A stretch of DNA of 64,000 nucleotides from Prinia subflava (GCF_021018805.1 NC_086259.1:2046001-2110000); one strand, 5' to 3'; shown: positions 25,499 through 57,735, counted from the first letter of the stretch. Made by a program: numbers and translations. The notes: generated by a model from the letters alone, not told the origin.

Positions 25499-26164
25499 CG
25501 CGATCGGTGCCTCACCGCGCGGCTCCCGGGGCCGGTTGCGGTTCCCCGGCGCGGGAGCGGGGCCGGTTGCGGTTCCCCGGCGCGGGAGCGGGGCCGTTGG
25601 GCGCCCCGGAGCCCGGAGCGGCTGCAGCACCAGGCCGCAAGCGAATGGAGTCGGCGGCGCAGTGTGCGCCAGGCGCCTCCGGGCTGGGCCCGGTGCTGCC
25701 GAGGATGCTCCGATTAAAGTTGTTTATCTCATCTGCTCCCTGCTTTGAAAAGTCAAACAAAAAAACCCCACGCGAATTTAAACTGGTGTGATAGAATGTA
25801 GCGATGACATACTTTGGTTTCATACACCCCTCTAAAAGAGGATTAAGGCAAGAATTAACTATTTTGATCTTTCTTTTTTATTGTTAGTTTCTAGTTACTT
25901 GTAATCTGTCGTCCCGGTTGTTGTTGGGCGAGGAGGTTTGGGGGTTTTGTTGCATTGTATTGTTTGTAGTGGCGCTTTGGTGAGATTTTGGTTGTTTTAA
26001 GGCTTTTAAAAAGAATTTTATAGTATTTAAGCGCTGGAGCCTGTTCGGACTCGCCCTGTTTTCTCTGCCGGTGGCGCTGACAGCAGATGAGCCAACTGCG
26101 ATCGGCGCTCCCGGGCGGCGCCGGGCAACGCGGGCGGGCGGCGGGCGGGCCGCGCCGGCTCGGG

Positions 26165-26326
26165 GGCTCTGGGGGCTCTGTCGGCTCTCGGGGCTCTGTC
26201 GCCTCTCCGGGCTCTGTCGCCTCTCAGGGCTCTGTCGCCTCTCGGGGCTCTGTCGCCTCTCGGGGCTCTGTCGGCTCTCGGGGCTCTGTCGCCTCTCGGG
26301 GCTCTGTCGCCTCTCGGGTTTGTATC
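26165..26326. repeat. 18-bp minisatellite upstream of carboxylesterase A
   Basis: About nine copies of an 18-bp unit (GGCTCTGTCGCCTCTCGG, with TCGGCTCTCGG variants) end some 140 bp before the gene A start codon. Frames open across it are repeat artefacts. Confidence 0.9.
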
Positions 26327-26422
26327 TGGCGCTCTGGAGGCGCTCCCTGCAGTTCACCCTCACGGTTCAGCCGCGCTCCGTGCCCCGAGTGCCCTCGCCG
26401 GGACTTTGTCCCCTTCTCTTCG

Positions 26423-26430
26423 CATAAAAG
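26423..26430 (+). promoter_or_regulatory. TATA-like box of carboxylesterase A
   Basis: CATAAAAG lies 35 bp before the ATG in CpG-rich DNA. This predicts a very short 5' UTR. TATA function is inferred from spacing only. Confidence 0.45.
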
Positions 26431-26464
26431 CGGAGAGAGTCACGGGAGCCCGATCGGGCTGACA

Positions 26465-35702
<9,238 letters not shown>

Positions 35703-35774
35703 TTTACAGTCTGAACAATCACATAATATGCAATCGATTAGGATATTTTAAAAACTAACTGAAGAATATTTGAG

Positions 35775-35780
35775 AATAAA
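35775..35780 (+). terminator. Poly(A) signal of carboxylesterase A
   Basis: AATAAA 73 bp after the stop codon. Confidence 0.65.
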
Positions 35781-35999
35781 ATTGCATTTCTTTTTTTTTC
35801 AGCTTTCCTTCACAGTTGTCATACTTGCAATTATTCACTGTAATAATTCCAGTTGATCCTCACTTGTTAGATACCAGATTTGCCCAATGCTCAGGTTTCT
35901 CTGTCACTCCCCCATGACTGAAGACAAGGTAGCAGCAACGCTGTTTTAATAAAGTGAAACCAGTGAAGACCCAATTTATGAGTAAGACTCTCTTGATGC

Positions 36000-36640
36000 T
36001 GTTATAAAGGCCAATTCAGTATTCCAATTAAAATATGATTTGGTTTATTGAATTCAAATTACAGAACTTCGGTAAAACCAACAAGCAGAGTTACAGTGAT
36101 GATACCCGGGATCGTCAGAGGGTGAACAGAAAGCAGCCTCCATTGCACTGCACTTCATTTTGCCCCTGGCATAAGATTTCCCCCAGTTCTTTGTTTCCTG
36201 GGAATAGTTATTCGAATGCATCGTCCTTGTTGGTCTGCTGAATGGGGTCTCCTATGGGAGGGAGAAGTGTCAATTTCGGTCCTCTGGTGAGTGAATGGAA
36301 GCTGAAATTTTGAATGGACATATGTTCTCCTCCGGAGAATGGAGATCAGAGATCGGGGTGATGATGAAGCTCTGATGGCTCTGCTGCCCACGGGAGGAGA
36401 ACTGATTCCTTATCTTAATGTGTCTTCCTTTCTGATGCCAATCTCATCATCTCCAGTTCCCAACATCTCATTGTGTTCTCCTAAATGGTGGCTTCTGGGT
36501 GGTGCCTGCCTCGGAATTCCCCAATTCCGTGCCTGGCTGGAATTTAGGTTATACTCTACATAACATATTACTTTTACCAAATCATGACTTTACCATATCA
36601 TAATCTATAAAAACACAAATAACCTACTATAATTATCACA
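36000..36640 (-). mobile_element. Probable solo LTR, minus orientation
   Basis: Starts TGTTATAAAGGCC and ends TTATCACA. A 4-bp direct repeat ATGC lies on each side (35996-35999 and 36641-36644). The first bases and the GATTTGGTTTATT stretch (minus-strand AATAAA) resemble the LTR at 59845, so they may belong to one family. No internal retroviral sequence is seen. Confidence 0.55.
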
Positions 36641-36644
36641 ATGC

Positions 36645-38303
36645 CAAGTTTATTGGTGGTGAAGTTTGGGTGTGGTGGAGATACAGAAATGTGCTCCTTG
36701 GAAAGAAGGTGAAACTACAGAATGTTCTGCTTTGTAAGTTGGTTTTACAACTGAGACAGGACAGTTCTGACTGTTGTAGTACTTTAACACTGATGCTGGA
36801 ATTAAGACTTCTCACAAATGTTAGAAAAGGGAAAAAATTTCTCCAGTACCCTCAATTCTCGGCTTTTAAATCTACTTGTAACTCCCCTACAAGGGTTAAC
36901 GTTTCTGGTTTTCCCCAGTGCTTCTCTCTGCTGTCCCCTGTACCACCAGCCAGTGCCACCGTCCCTGTTTGCACTGGCTCAGAGCCTCACTGCCAGCACT
37001 GGGTCTGTCCCAGGGCCAATCCAGGGCCCTCTCTGGCTGACTCGTGCTTGGGCTGCCAAGAACAAGGCTTGGACTCTCCATGACAGAGTTGGCAATCACT
37101 TCTCTGCCATGTCTTTGTCTCCTGGGCCTGGCTCCTAGGCTGCTCCAGCCATCCCAGCCACTTTCCTGGTCACACTGGTGCCTCACAGCACTGATGCAGC
37201 TCCACAGACCCTACAGGGCAATGAACATCAGTTCTCCCTCCCTTCAGCTCCCCTCTGTATCTCTGGAAGCATTTTCAATTGTTCAGGCCTAATGATGTCC
37301 TACAGACACTAGCTACCCATCCCTCCTTTCCAAATTGCTTTACTGGAAGGAACAGGGTGGGATTTTCTATATCTTCTTGCCCAAGTTCTCTTGCCAGGCA
37401 GAACTCAGGAGCAGGGTGAGACTGCTTTACCATTGCAGTTTTGGTAAGCAGAACTTCCTCCTAAGCACCTGTCCTTGCTTCTTAGTTTTACCTCCTTTGT
37501 TGTGTGAGGGGAATATCATTTCAAAATAGTCTTGCTAGATCTTCATTGCATAAACCCTTGAGGTGTTGTGCCACTCCCTTTAAAAGGAGATAAACAGGCA
37601 CTGCTCTATGGTGTGCACAGGGTCCATGCTCATCTTGTGTATGCAGGGCAGTGCAGTTAAACTGACTTCCTAACACAGGTTAGCACTAAAAATAAATCAA
37701 AGTGGGAAATGCCAGAAGATCTTAATGCCAGAAGATCTTACTCATTTCTGTGGAGGGAGAAGCACTGTGATGCTCTTGTCTTATCCTAGAGCCCTATGGA
37801 GGTGAGATTCACAGTCCCTGTAGCATGTGGTAAAGCTGTCCAAGCTTCAGAGGATCTAGCCCTATATTTTATATTCTGTAGTTTCATTGAATTCTGAACA
37901 GAGGCTGCAATGTTTGTCTAATTTTTTGCAGCTCTTGAACTCAGGACAGGTAGCAGTTCATTAAAGTGCAAAGAGGCAAAGGTCATCATGTGGCAGGATT
38001 TTTTGATTGACCCTTGACTTATGCATTATCCACTGATTGAGGGCAAGCTGCAAAATCTCTTAAAATTAATGCCAGACAGGAGTTGAGAACTGTCCTCAGA
38101 TTTACAAGCCCAGTCTGTGTCACTGGGGTAAGAGTCTCCACATTTGCAAAACATACAGGCCATGCTTCCAGAACCCCCAAAGTATCTCCAGACAAGGCTG
38201 TAGGGATCTGAAATACTATTGTTTGTTATCTTACCCTAAGTAGGATGGGCAGAGTTTGCAGAAACTGGTTTGCCCACTGAATATTCAGATTGGCTGCTTC
38301 TTC
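36645..38303. other. Intergenic DNA between the two carboxylesterases
   Basis: No gene or element with clear ends recognised. A perfect 16-bp tandem duplication (ATGCCAGAAGATCTTA) lies at about 37709-37740. Confidence 0.5.
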
Positions 38304-38308
38304 AGGCC

Positions 38309-39137
38309 TGTCTTGGGTTAAGTAACCCACAAAAAAAGTGTATTCTATTTCATCTGCAGAAAGCAGTTGGGAGATGGTTTCCTTTTTTGTTTGTTTTGTT
38401 TATCTTTACCTGTTTTAACTCTTGGGAGAGAAGGGTGGATACCTTCTGATAGCAGACCATCTATTAAAACCAGGTGAGGCAGTGTTTCTTATCTCTTTCA
38501 CCACTGTCCACCCTCCATGGGATATCGGCTGTTAATGGGCCATTAAGGCTCAGCAGTGACATGACACATTACATCATCCCATTGTGAGATGCTCCACCCA
38601 GTAGGGAGGAGGCAACCATTCCCTACTCATATAAAAATGGGGACACAGGGACCCCAGATCAGCTGGGTTTTCCACTGGATTCTCAGAGGAAGACTTGACT
38701 CATCTCACCACCACTGAACCTGTCTACAAGATCATCTCTACTCCAAAAGAATCTTCTGTCATCGTCTCTACTCCAACAGAACCACATCTGTCACTCCACA
38801 AGGACATTTTTGGAGTGCTTCCAACACCCTGGCTGACAGGGGTCAGGTCGTATTCCTGACTCCATCAGGGCTTTCTAGGACTTTTGTTTGTTTGCTTGTC
38901 TGGTTGTGGGGTTTTTTTGTTTATTATTATTATTATTATTGTTATTATTATTATTATTACTGCATTTGCATTTTTTATATTTCTAGTAAAGGAACTGTTT
39001 CTCCTATTCCCATATTTTTGTCTGAAAGCTCCTAATTGCAAAATAATAATAATTTGGAGGGAGGGGTATTTACATTCTCCATTCCAAGGGAAACTCCAGT
39101 TTTCCCTGACAGATACCTGTCTTTCCAAACCAAGACT
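38309..39137 (+). mobile_element. Solo LTR, ERVL-type
   Basis: Begins TGTCTTGG and ends CCAAGACT, near-perfect inverted termini, with a perfect 5-bp target duplication AGGCC (38304-38308 and 39138-39142). A TATA box ATATAAAAA lies near 38630. The 829-bp length and 5-bp duplication fit an ERVL-type LTR. It contains a TTA microsatellite. Confidence 0.82.
38919..38960. repeat. (TTA)n microsatellite inside the LTR
   Basis: An interrupted TTA/ATT run of about 13 units; a short AAT run follows at 39042-39052. Confidence 0.85.
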
Positions 39138-39550
39138 AGGCCTGTGGATGGGATATGGACTCAGACTTTTTGCAGAGTGAGTAACTGAGAGAGAAATCAT
39201 CAGTAGAACAACAGTTGAAGAGAAAAGCATGGAAATTAAAAAAGTAATGGATGGGGAAAAGAAAAGGAAAGTAAATGGGAAAATATGGAGTCTAATAAAA
39301 CCAGCAAAGATCAGGAGATAAATTGGTTTTCGAAACAGAGTTTGTTACAGCAAAAGGAGAGAGCAGCAGGTGGAGTACAGGGTATTTGGCTTTGCAGCAA
39401 AGGACCCCTCCTTAGCTTGCTGATCACAAGTGAGCTGAAGCATGACTGCTCACCAATGTGGGAGCTGAACCACAAGGAGGGATTCTTGCAGTTCCACCTT
39501 GCATGGGAGCAGCCTTCCCTTGCCTGGAACCAAAGCAGTCCAAGGTAAGA

Positions 39551-40023
39551 TGTTGCAGCAGCCCTCTTGTTAGAGCGTAGAAATGAGCCGAGACACAGAC
39601 TTCTTGTGTGTCACAGCATGAAAAGGGTCCTGGTTTATTCCTCTTTACAGCTCAGCCATCCTGACTCCACTGACTCTGGCTGCAGAAAGCTCCTGCTGTA
39701 GGTCTCCATTGCAGCATCTGCTGGCTGGTTATTTCCAGCTAAACTGTGACTGCAGGGATTAGTGTGCAAATTCTGACTGCAGGGTTTTACGCAGCTAGAA
39801 TGTGACTGCAGGTTCCAACAACAGGCTCTAACTGCGGCCCCAGGTGTGATTCTCTCTCCCCAGGATCCTTCTTCACAATCTCCCCCTCACCAGCTCACCC
39901 ACTCCCTTTTATCACACTTCTCTTTGTTGGATACATCTGTGACTCATCAGGGGCCAGGCTGTACTGGGTGATTGACACAGCTGTTACTTATCAGGGCCAA
40001 GGTCACCTGTATTCCCTTCTACA
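39551..40023 (-). mobile_element. Solo LTR, ERVK-type, minus orientation
   Basis: Plus-strand ends are TGTTGCAGCAG and CTTCTACA, flanked by a perfect 6-bp target duplication GTAAGA (39545-39550 and 40024-40029). A minus-strand AATAAA lies at 39639-39634. At 473 bp with a 6-bp duplication it fits a class II (ERVK-like) LTR. Confidence 0.82.
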
Positions 40024-40855
40024 GTAAGAGGAGACAGTGAGAGAATTTACAGCAGCACCCAAGCAGGCAAACAGGAGTGCAGAGTTGACTCCTGTGCAGT
40101 GCTTCTGAGATGTCTCAGAAGCCTTCATTGCACAGATACAGGTAAAGTGTAAGATAACTTATTCTTAGCTCCATCACTGGTAGCCCAGGCCCCTGTGCCA
40201 TTAATTGCATTAGACAAGGCACACATCTCTCATTACTGTATACACTGCATGTTCAAGCAGTGCAAACTACTCCCAGACCAGTTTTATTGACCTTTAGTGC
40301 CACTCTTGAGAATCAAGGCAAAAAGTCTGCCAGGGAACACCTACAGAGACACAATTCACTGTAATTCTGCACCCAAGCTTTTGTCATCCTTGTTTTCTCA
40401 GCAGCTCAGATTTACAGCGTTTCCCATCTGCCAGTGCACAGAGCACTCGCCGTGCCTCAGCCTCACGAGCTGCACCCCAGCACAGCCTGGCAGGGCGTGC
40501 AGGGCACTGGGCACAGCTCAGGAGCCACCACAAACACAGCAAAGGCTGCAGACACAGCATGCACTGCATGGGGTCACCGGCAGAAGCTGCCAACAGCTTG
40601 CTCTGTGAGCAGCCTGCCCAAAGTTGACTGGGGTTTATCTCCAGGGGCTGTAAATCACACCAGTGCACATACACGGAGGAAGAGTTGGACTAAAGTACAC
40701 AGGCAGGATTTGGAGGAAAGTGCACAAGCACAGCCACAGCACTCAGGATTAACAGGTGCAGAACAGATGTGCTAAACTAATTGAAAGACTGTAACAGTCT
40801 TGTAACCCACTGAGCTCTAAAGAGAGGTGTGAGCAGGAGTGGATCTCCTGTAGAG

Positions 40856-41290
40856 AAGGAGCACCTCTCCTGTGGAGACAGGCTGACACAGCTGGGTTGT
40901 TCAGCCTGGACAAGAGAAAGCTCTGGGGAGCCCTTAGAGCCCCTTGCAGTACCCCAAGGGAGCCTACAAAGAAAATGGACAGGGGCATTTGCCAAGGGCA
41001 TGTGGCAACAGGACAAGGGCAAATGGCTTCAAGCCAATTAAGGTTGAATTCAGATATGCAGAAGAAATTCCTCCCTGGCAGGGTGGGCAGGCCCTGGCAC
41101 AGGGTGCCCAGAGCAGCTGCGGCTGCCCCTGGAGCCCTGGCAGTGCCCAAGGCCAGGTTGGACACTGGGGCTGGGAGCAAGCTGGAATAGAGGAAGGTGT
41201 CCCTGCCCATGGCACAGGGTGGGATGAGTAAAGCTTTGAGCTTCCTTCCAACCTAAACCATTTGGTGATCATATCATATGATTCTTTGAA
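40856..41290 (+). mobile_element. CR1 LINE 3' fragment
   Basis: Plus-strand CR1 3' end. It has the end of the ORF2 coding region (GGTTGTTCAGCCTGGA, CAAGGCCAGGTTGGA), the GGAAGGTGTCCCTGCCCATGG segment, and a terminal ATGATTCT-type tail. It is strongly 5'-truncated and carries stops and frameshifts. An A-rich tract follows at about 41372-41430. Confidence 0.82.
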
Positions 41291-42240
41291 ATGCTGTTTG
41301 TGACTGCAGAGAATTCCCGTGATCTGAAATTGCAAAACTGCCTTTCTGAGGCAAGACCTACTCACTCAGAAAAAAAGAAAAAAAAGAAAAAAAAAAAAAA
41401 AAAACACCAAAACAACAACAAACCAAAAAAAGGCAGAGGTTAATACTTACATAACCCAATACAACCTCTTAGGCAGTGTGAGCAGAAAATCTCTATTCAG
41501 CTATTCTCTCCTCTCCTTTTCAAATCATCCTTCAATTATGGATGTGAAATGATTCAAAATAAATCCTCTGGATTTTCCAGAGCCATTAGATACATAGTTA
41601 CCACCCAAATACCACCCTTTAATATTGTTCCCACTCTACAAAAGCTCATAATTCATCTCTTTCTTGTTGTAACTGGGTTGCAACACTATACCAAACATCT
41701 CCGAACACACAGGACTGAGTGACAGGTGCCTCCTGCACCCGGCAGGAAGAACCGGGATTTTTCCAGTATTGCTTTTGTCAGAAAAGTATTCTTTTATGAG
41801 AATAAAAATCTCTCCACTTTTACTTCGGTAAAAGCACACTTTTCAGGGGTATTGCTTTGGACTTGGCTATATTGTGATTCTTACACCGAGATCCTAATAG
41901 CAGAATGAAGTCAATGTAATGAAGTAGAGCGGAGGAGCCTTCCCGGTCTCTGCAGTGCAGGGTGAGGAAAGCCTCCCCTCCTTGTCCCAGCCGGGGCTGT
42001 GCAGCAGCAGGACAGCGCTCCCGGGAACGCAAGGCTGTTCCCAAAGGTTGGGGAGCGCGCTGTGCCCGAGATTCTGGGAGCGAGGCCCCAAAGGAGCAGT
42101 GGCGAGGCAGCAGGAGCCCCGTGGGGCAGGAGGGCTCCCCGTTCCCGAGCCCAGCCCGGCAGTGCCGTTCCTGGCTCGCAGCCCGAGCGCGCCCCCGCCT
42201 CATCCGTGTTCGCCTTGCGTAAGGTGGCCCTGGCCGAGCC

Positions 42241-42246
42241 TATAAA
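42241..42246 (+). promoter_or_regulatory. TATA box of carboxylesterase B
   Basis: TATAAA (context CCTATAAAGGCG) lies 39 bp before the start codon in a GC-rich promoter. It predicts a 5' UTR of roughly 10 bases. Confidence 0.75.
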
Positions 42247-42279
42247 GGCGCAGCCTGCGGGGCCGGTGCCAGCGGCACC

Positions 42280-53416
<11,137 letters not shown>

Positions 53417-53947
53417 GAGCTGTGGAGGGTTCGGTTTGCTTTTAAAACCCAAGGGAAGTCAAACAAAACGAGTTTGTCAGGCTGCAGAGCAATAATCACC
53501 TTCTAACTCACTGTTGTGTAATCTGCTGTCCTAATCACAGTGAAAGGAGAGAAACAAGGGGCATTCAGAATGTTTGTCAGACTAAAAATCACTATTTAAT
53601 GAAGCAAGCAGAAAGAAAAAACCCTCAGTCTTTCCAGGGTCCAAACAGACCACGGGACCTACTCAGTGCATATCAAAACTGAATACTAAGGTGGGAATGG
53701 GCAAATGAATTGAAATCTGTAAGAAATTATCTATATGGAACAGACAATGAGTGTCAGACTATTATATGCTTATTCCCCTCTTCTTTCAGAAGAGCCTGGT
53801 CAGTTGTCTGTCCTTCCTAGAGCCTCTTTCTGCTTTAACTGGAAATTGCCTGTAGGCAGCAGAGCATCCATCAAACTGTGTCTGCAAGGTGGGCTTGACA
53901 CCTCACAAAAGAGAACAGAAAATCTCCACTTGTTTCATTGGTTTGTG

Positions 53948-53953
53948 AATAAA
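53948..53953 (+). terminator. Candidate poly(A) signal of carboxylesterase B
   Basis: AATAAA (context GTGAATAAATAAATG) about 530 bp after the stop codon. It is the clearest candidate downstream of the gene. Confidence 0.5.
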
Positions 53954-55611
53954 TAAATGTTGCTTTGACTTTTTGGACCTTCCTTTTTTTTTTCACTTCT
54001 CTGACAGAAGCTAATTCTGAGAGGTAAAGTCACACCCGAGAAGCCAGAAATGTGCCCAGATTCTTTCTTCCACCTAAATGGTTTCAGGTATTCACAGAAT
54101 TCACAGAATCATTGGGTTGGGAGAGACCTCTGAGATCATCGAGTCCAACCCAAGCCCTGACACCTCAACTAAACCATGGCACCGAGTGCCACATTTTAAA
54201 CACATCCAGGGATGGTGACTCCACCACCTCCCCAGGTAGGCCATTCCAATACTTTATCACTCCTTCTGTGAAAAACTTCTTCCTCATATCCAATCTCTCT
54301 TTCCCTTGGTGCAGCTTGAGACTGTGTCCTCTCGTTCTGTCAGTTGTTGCCTGGAGAAAGAGACCAACCCCACCTGACTACAGACACCTTTCAGGGAGTC
54401 ATAGAGAGCAATAAGGTCACCCCTGAGACTCCTTTTCTCCAGGCTGAACACCCCCAGCTCCCTCAGCCGTTCCTCACAGGCCTTGTGTTCCAAGCCCCTC
54501 ACCAGCCTCGTTGCCTCCTCTGGACGCGCTCAAGCCTCTCAAGGCCCTTCCTAAACTGAGGGGCCAGAGCTGCACACAGCACTCGAGGTGTGGCCTCACC
54601 AGTGCCCAGGACAGGGGAAGAATGACCTCCCTGCTCCTGCTGGCCACACCATTCCTGATCCAGGCCCGGTGCCACTGGCCTTCCTGGCCACCAGGGCACA
54701 CTGCTGGCTCATGTTCAGCTGCTGTCACCAGTGCCCCCAGGTCCCTTTCTGCCTGGGCACTGTCCAGCCACACCATCCCCAGCCTGTAGCACTGCACGGA
54801 GTCGTTGTGGCCAACGTGCAGGACCTGGCACTTGGACTTGTTAAACTTCATCCCACTGCACTCTGCCCATCCCTCCAGCCTGTCCAGGTCCCTCTGAAGA
54901 GCCCTCCTACCCTCCAGCAGATCAACTCCCGCTCCCAGTTTGGTGTCATTGGCAAATTTACCAGATGAAAGACTCAATCCCCTCATCCATGTCATCAACA
55001 AAAATACTGACCAGAGCTGGCCCCAGCACAGACTACTGAGAACACCACTGGTGCCCGTCTGCCAGCTGCATGCAGCACTGTTCACCATCACTCTCTGGCC
55101 TGGCCATGCAGTTCCTGACCCAGCAAAGAGTGCTCCTGTCCAAGCCATGGGCTGCCAGCTTTTCCAGGAGTGTGCTGAGGGAGACAGTGTCCAAGGCCCT
55201 GCTGAAGTCCAGGTACACAACATCCACAGCCTTTCCTGCATCCACCAGGCAGGTCACCTGGTCATAAAAGGAGATCTGGTTTGTCAAATGTGACCTACCC
55301 CTCCTAAACCCACGCTGGCTGGGTCTGATAGCCTGGCCATGCTGTAGGTGCTGCAGGATGACACTCAATAACAACTGCTCCTAAGGTACCTCAGTACCTT
55401 ACTGGGTACTGTGGTCAGACTGACGGGTCTGTAATTACCAGGATCCTCCTTCCCACCCTTCTTGTGAATGGGTGTCAGTCACACTGGCCAGCTTCCAGTC
55501 CTCTGGAACCTCACCAGTGAGCCAGGACTGTTGGTGGATGATGGAGAGCAGCTTCACAAACTCCTCTGCCAGCTCCCTCATCACCCTGGGGTAGATCTCA
55601 TCTGGGCCCAT

Positions 55612-56276
55612 TGTTGGAGAAGATGAAAATTTAACAGGAAGTCTTAGAGATATGAATGTTTAGCAGAAGGTTCACTAGAAATGAAAGCAAGTTTTGATTT
55701 AGAAGAATAAAAAATGTTTAAGTTAGGATTGCTGAGTTAGTTGTTGCTGGACAAAGGTTAAGATCAGTTGGAAAGGGATTTTACGGCTATATCAAAGGAT
55801 ATGTGTACCGTAAACAAAGAAGATGTTCTTACCAAGCAGAAATAGGTATTAGAAAGGCAAAAGATACCCTAGGCAAACAAAAAGATGTTTTTACCAAGTA
55901 GAAAAAAGGTCTAAGAAATTTCCACTGCAAAACAACTTTAAGTTTAAGCTGTAACATACTAAGTTGAGGTGACTGGATTGTACTAACCATAATATGGTCA
56001 TGATATTAGTTGTGATAGACTACAGGTAAATTCAAAGGTATTGTGTATGATGCCGATTGGTTTTTATGTATTAAGATGCTCAGTAAAGAAAACTATATAA
56101 TGCATTGTAACCAAAACTAAAGTGGCTTCAGGCATGTCTATAAGCTGTAGCTGGCAGCTTTAGATGTAGGGTCTGTTACCCATGACCCAAGACTGCTGTA
56201 ACATCATCTATGTAATAAACAGCATTTACGAAAAGAGACACCTGCTGTCCCGTATCTCTCATTTCAGGCTCTTACA
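55612..56276 (+). mobile_element. Solo LTR inserted in CR1
   Basis: Begins TGTTGGAG and ends CTCTTACA, with TATATAA near 56094 and AATAAA at 56214. Flanks GCCCAT (55606-55611) and GCCCAA (56277-56282) are a 6-bp target duplication with one mismatch. Removing the element rejoins the CR1 reading around SHKSLG/PDEIYPRV. Length is 665 bp. Confidence 0.85.
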
Positions 56277-56668
56277 GCCCAAAGATTTATGACTATCCAA
56301 GCATCTCAGCAGTTCTCTGACTGCCTCCTCCTGGATAATAGGGGGACCACTCTGCTCCCTGACACCATCTACCAGCCCAGGAGGAGAGTTGTCCTGAAGG
56401 CAAGTCATCTTCCCACTAAAGACTGAGGCAAAGAAGGCGTTAAGCACCCCTGCCTCCTCCTCATCCGCAGTTACTAAGTTCCCTCCCAGATCTAATAAAG
56501 AACAAAGGTTGGTCTCACCCTTCCTTTTAACACCGTTATATTTGTAAAAAACATTTTTATTATCCTTTACAGACATCACCATTTTAAGTTCAAACTGAGC
56601 TTTGGCCTCCCTAATTTTGTTCCTACATCCTCCAGTAACCCCCTTAAAGACTTCCTGAGAGACCTGAC

Positions 56669-56998
56669 TATCACCGCGGGGCCTGACCAGAAATGAGACT
56701 CGGGAGACGGATCTGGATTCATTGGGCAGAGCAGGGCAGGAAGACCCGTTTATTTACAAAAACCCACTCTCATACATTTCCTATGAGGCCTGTGGATTGG
56801 AGGATGGAATTCCCACCTCCCCACCAGATTGGCCAAGGAGGCTGTCATTCAACCTCCCCTTCTCCTTGAGAAGGAATTCATAACAAGGGCAGTGTTTACA
56901 AAACATCGTCCTGTGTTTACATTCACGAGCATGAGAAACTGCACATTTCTCCTTTAAAATGAACGCTCGGCAAACCAGGAAAAAACCTCATGGCAACA
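56669..56998 (-). mobile_element. Solo LTR, ERVK-type, minus orientation
   Basis: A 330-bp LTR of the same family as the inverted pair in carboxylesterase B, running TATCACC...GGCAACA on the plus strand. A perfect 6-bp target duplication CCTGAC flanks it (56663-56668 and 56999-57004). Termini are TG...TA rather than TG...CA. Inserted in CR1. Confidence 0.9.
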
Positions 56999-57395
56999 CC
57001 TGACCCTCCTTCCAAAGAGAATACATCCTCTTTTTATTCCTAAGTTCCTCCAAAACCTCATTGCCCATCCAGACTGGATGTTTGCCTCATCGACAGTCTG
57101 TCCCTCTGCCCTCAGGATCTCTGCTTTGAAGCACGCCTGCCTTTCCTTAACTCCTCTGTTTTTAAGGGCTGCTTCCCAAGGAATTCTCTGAATAAGTCTC
57201 CTCAATAGGCCAAAGTCTGCATTCCAGAAGTTGACTGTAAAACTCTTCTTGATGTTCCTCCTGATTTCACCAAATATCAAAACCTCTATAATTTCATGGT
57301 CACTGTGCCCCAAGAGGCCTCCAACCACCACATCACCCACAAGCTCATCTCTATTTGCAAACAGGTCGAACACTGTCCCTCCCCTGGTGGGCTAA

Positions 57396-57722
57396 TGTTG
57401 CCATGAGGTTTTTTCCTGGTTTGCCGAGCGTTCATTTTAAAGGAGAAATGTGCAGTTTCGTGCGCTCGTAAATGTAAACACAGGGACATGTTTTTGTAAA
57501 CACTGCCCTTGTTATGAATTCCCTCTCAAGGAGGAGGTTGAATGACAGCCTCCTTGGCCAATCTGGTGGGGAGGTGGGAATTCCATCCTCCAATCCACAG
57601 GCCTCATAGGAAATGTATGAGAGTGGGTTTTTGTAAATAAAGGTCTCTTCCTGCCCTGCTCTGCCCGATGAACCCAGATCTGTCTTCAGCGTCTCATTTT
57701 CTGGTCAGGCCCCGCGGTGATA
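57396..57722 (+). mobile_element. Solo LTR, ERVK-type, plus orientation
   Basis: A 327-bp copy of the same LTR family, TGTTGCC...GGTGATA, with a perfect 6-bp target duplication GGCTAA (57390-57395 and 57723-57728). It is inverted relative to the copy at 56669, and 391 bp of CR1 separate them. Confidence 0.9.
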
Positions 57723-57735
57723 GGCTAACCCACCA

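Larger units (their letters stand above)
54089..57735 (-). mobile_element. CR1 LINE, minus strand, split by three LTRs
   Basis: Minus-strand CR1. The 5' part holds an endonuclease-end motif GHSDHEII (57005-57389), then a linker (56283-56662). The reverse transcriptase region follows (55611 down to about 54474), including FANDTKLGAGVDLLEG where the catalytic F-A-D-D is changed to F-A-N-D. The ORF2 end is [15 protein letters not shown] and the 3' UTR starts near 54089. Frameshifts and stops make it dead. The coding sequence runs on across each LTR insertion, confirming that the LTRs came later. The upstream limit past 57729 is not clear. Confidence 0.85.

Noticed and set aside
24795..25791. Long overlapping open frames of 190-320 codons on both strands around the CIAO2B start
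   Set aside because: They follow the 15-bp repeat (a multiple of 3) and give monotonous peptides. No domain, splice support or conserved start was seen, except for the genuine CIAO2B exon.
54474..55241. 255-codon minus-strand open frame as a host gene
   Set aside because: It is CR1 ORF2 reverse transcriptase with frame changes.
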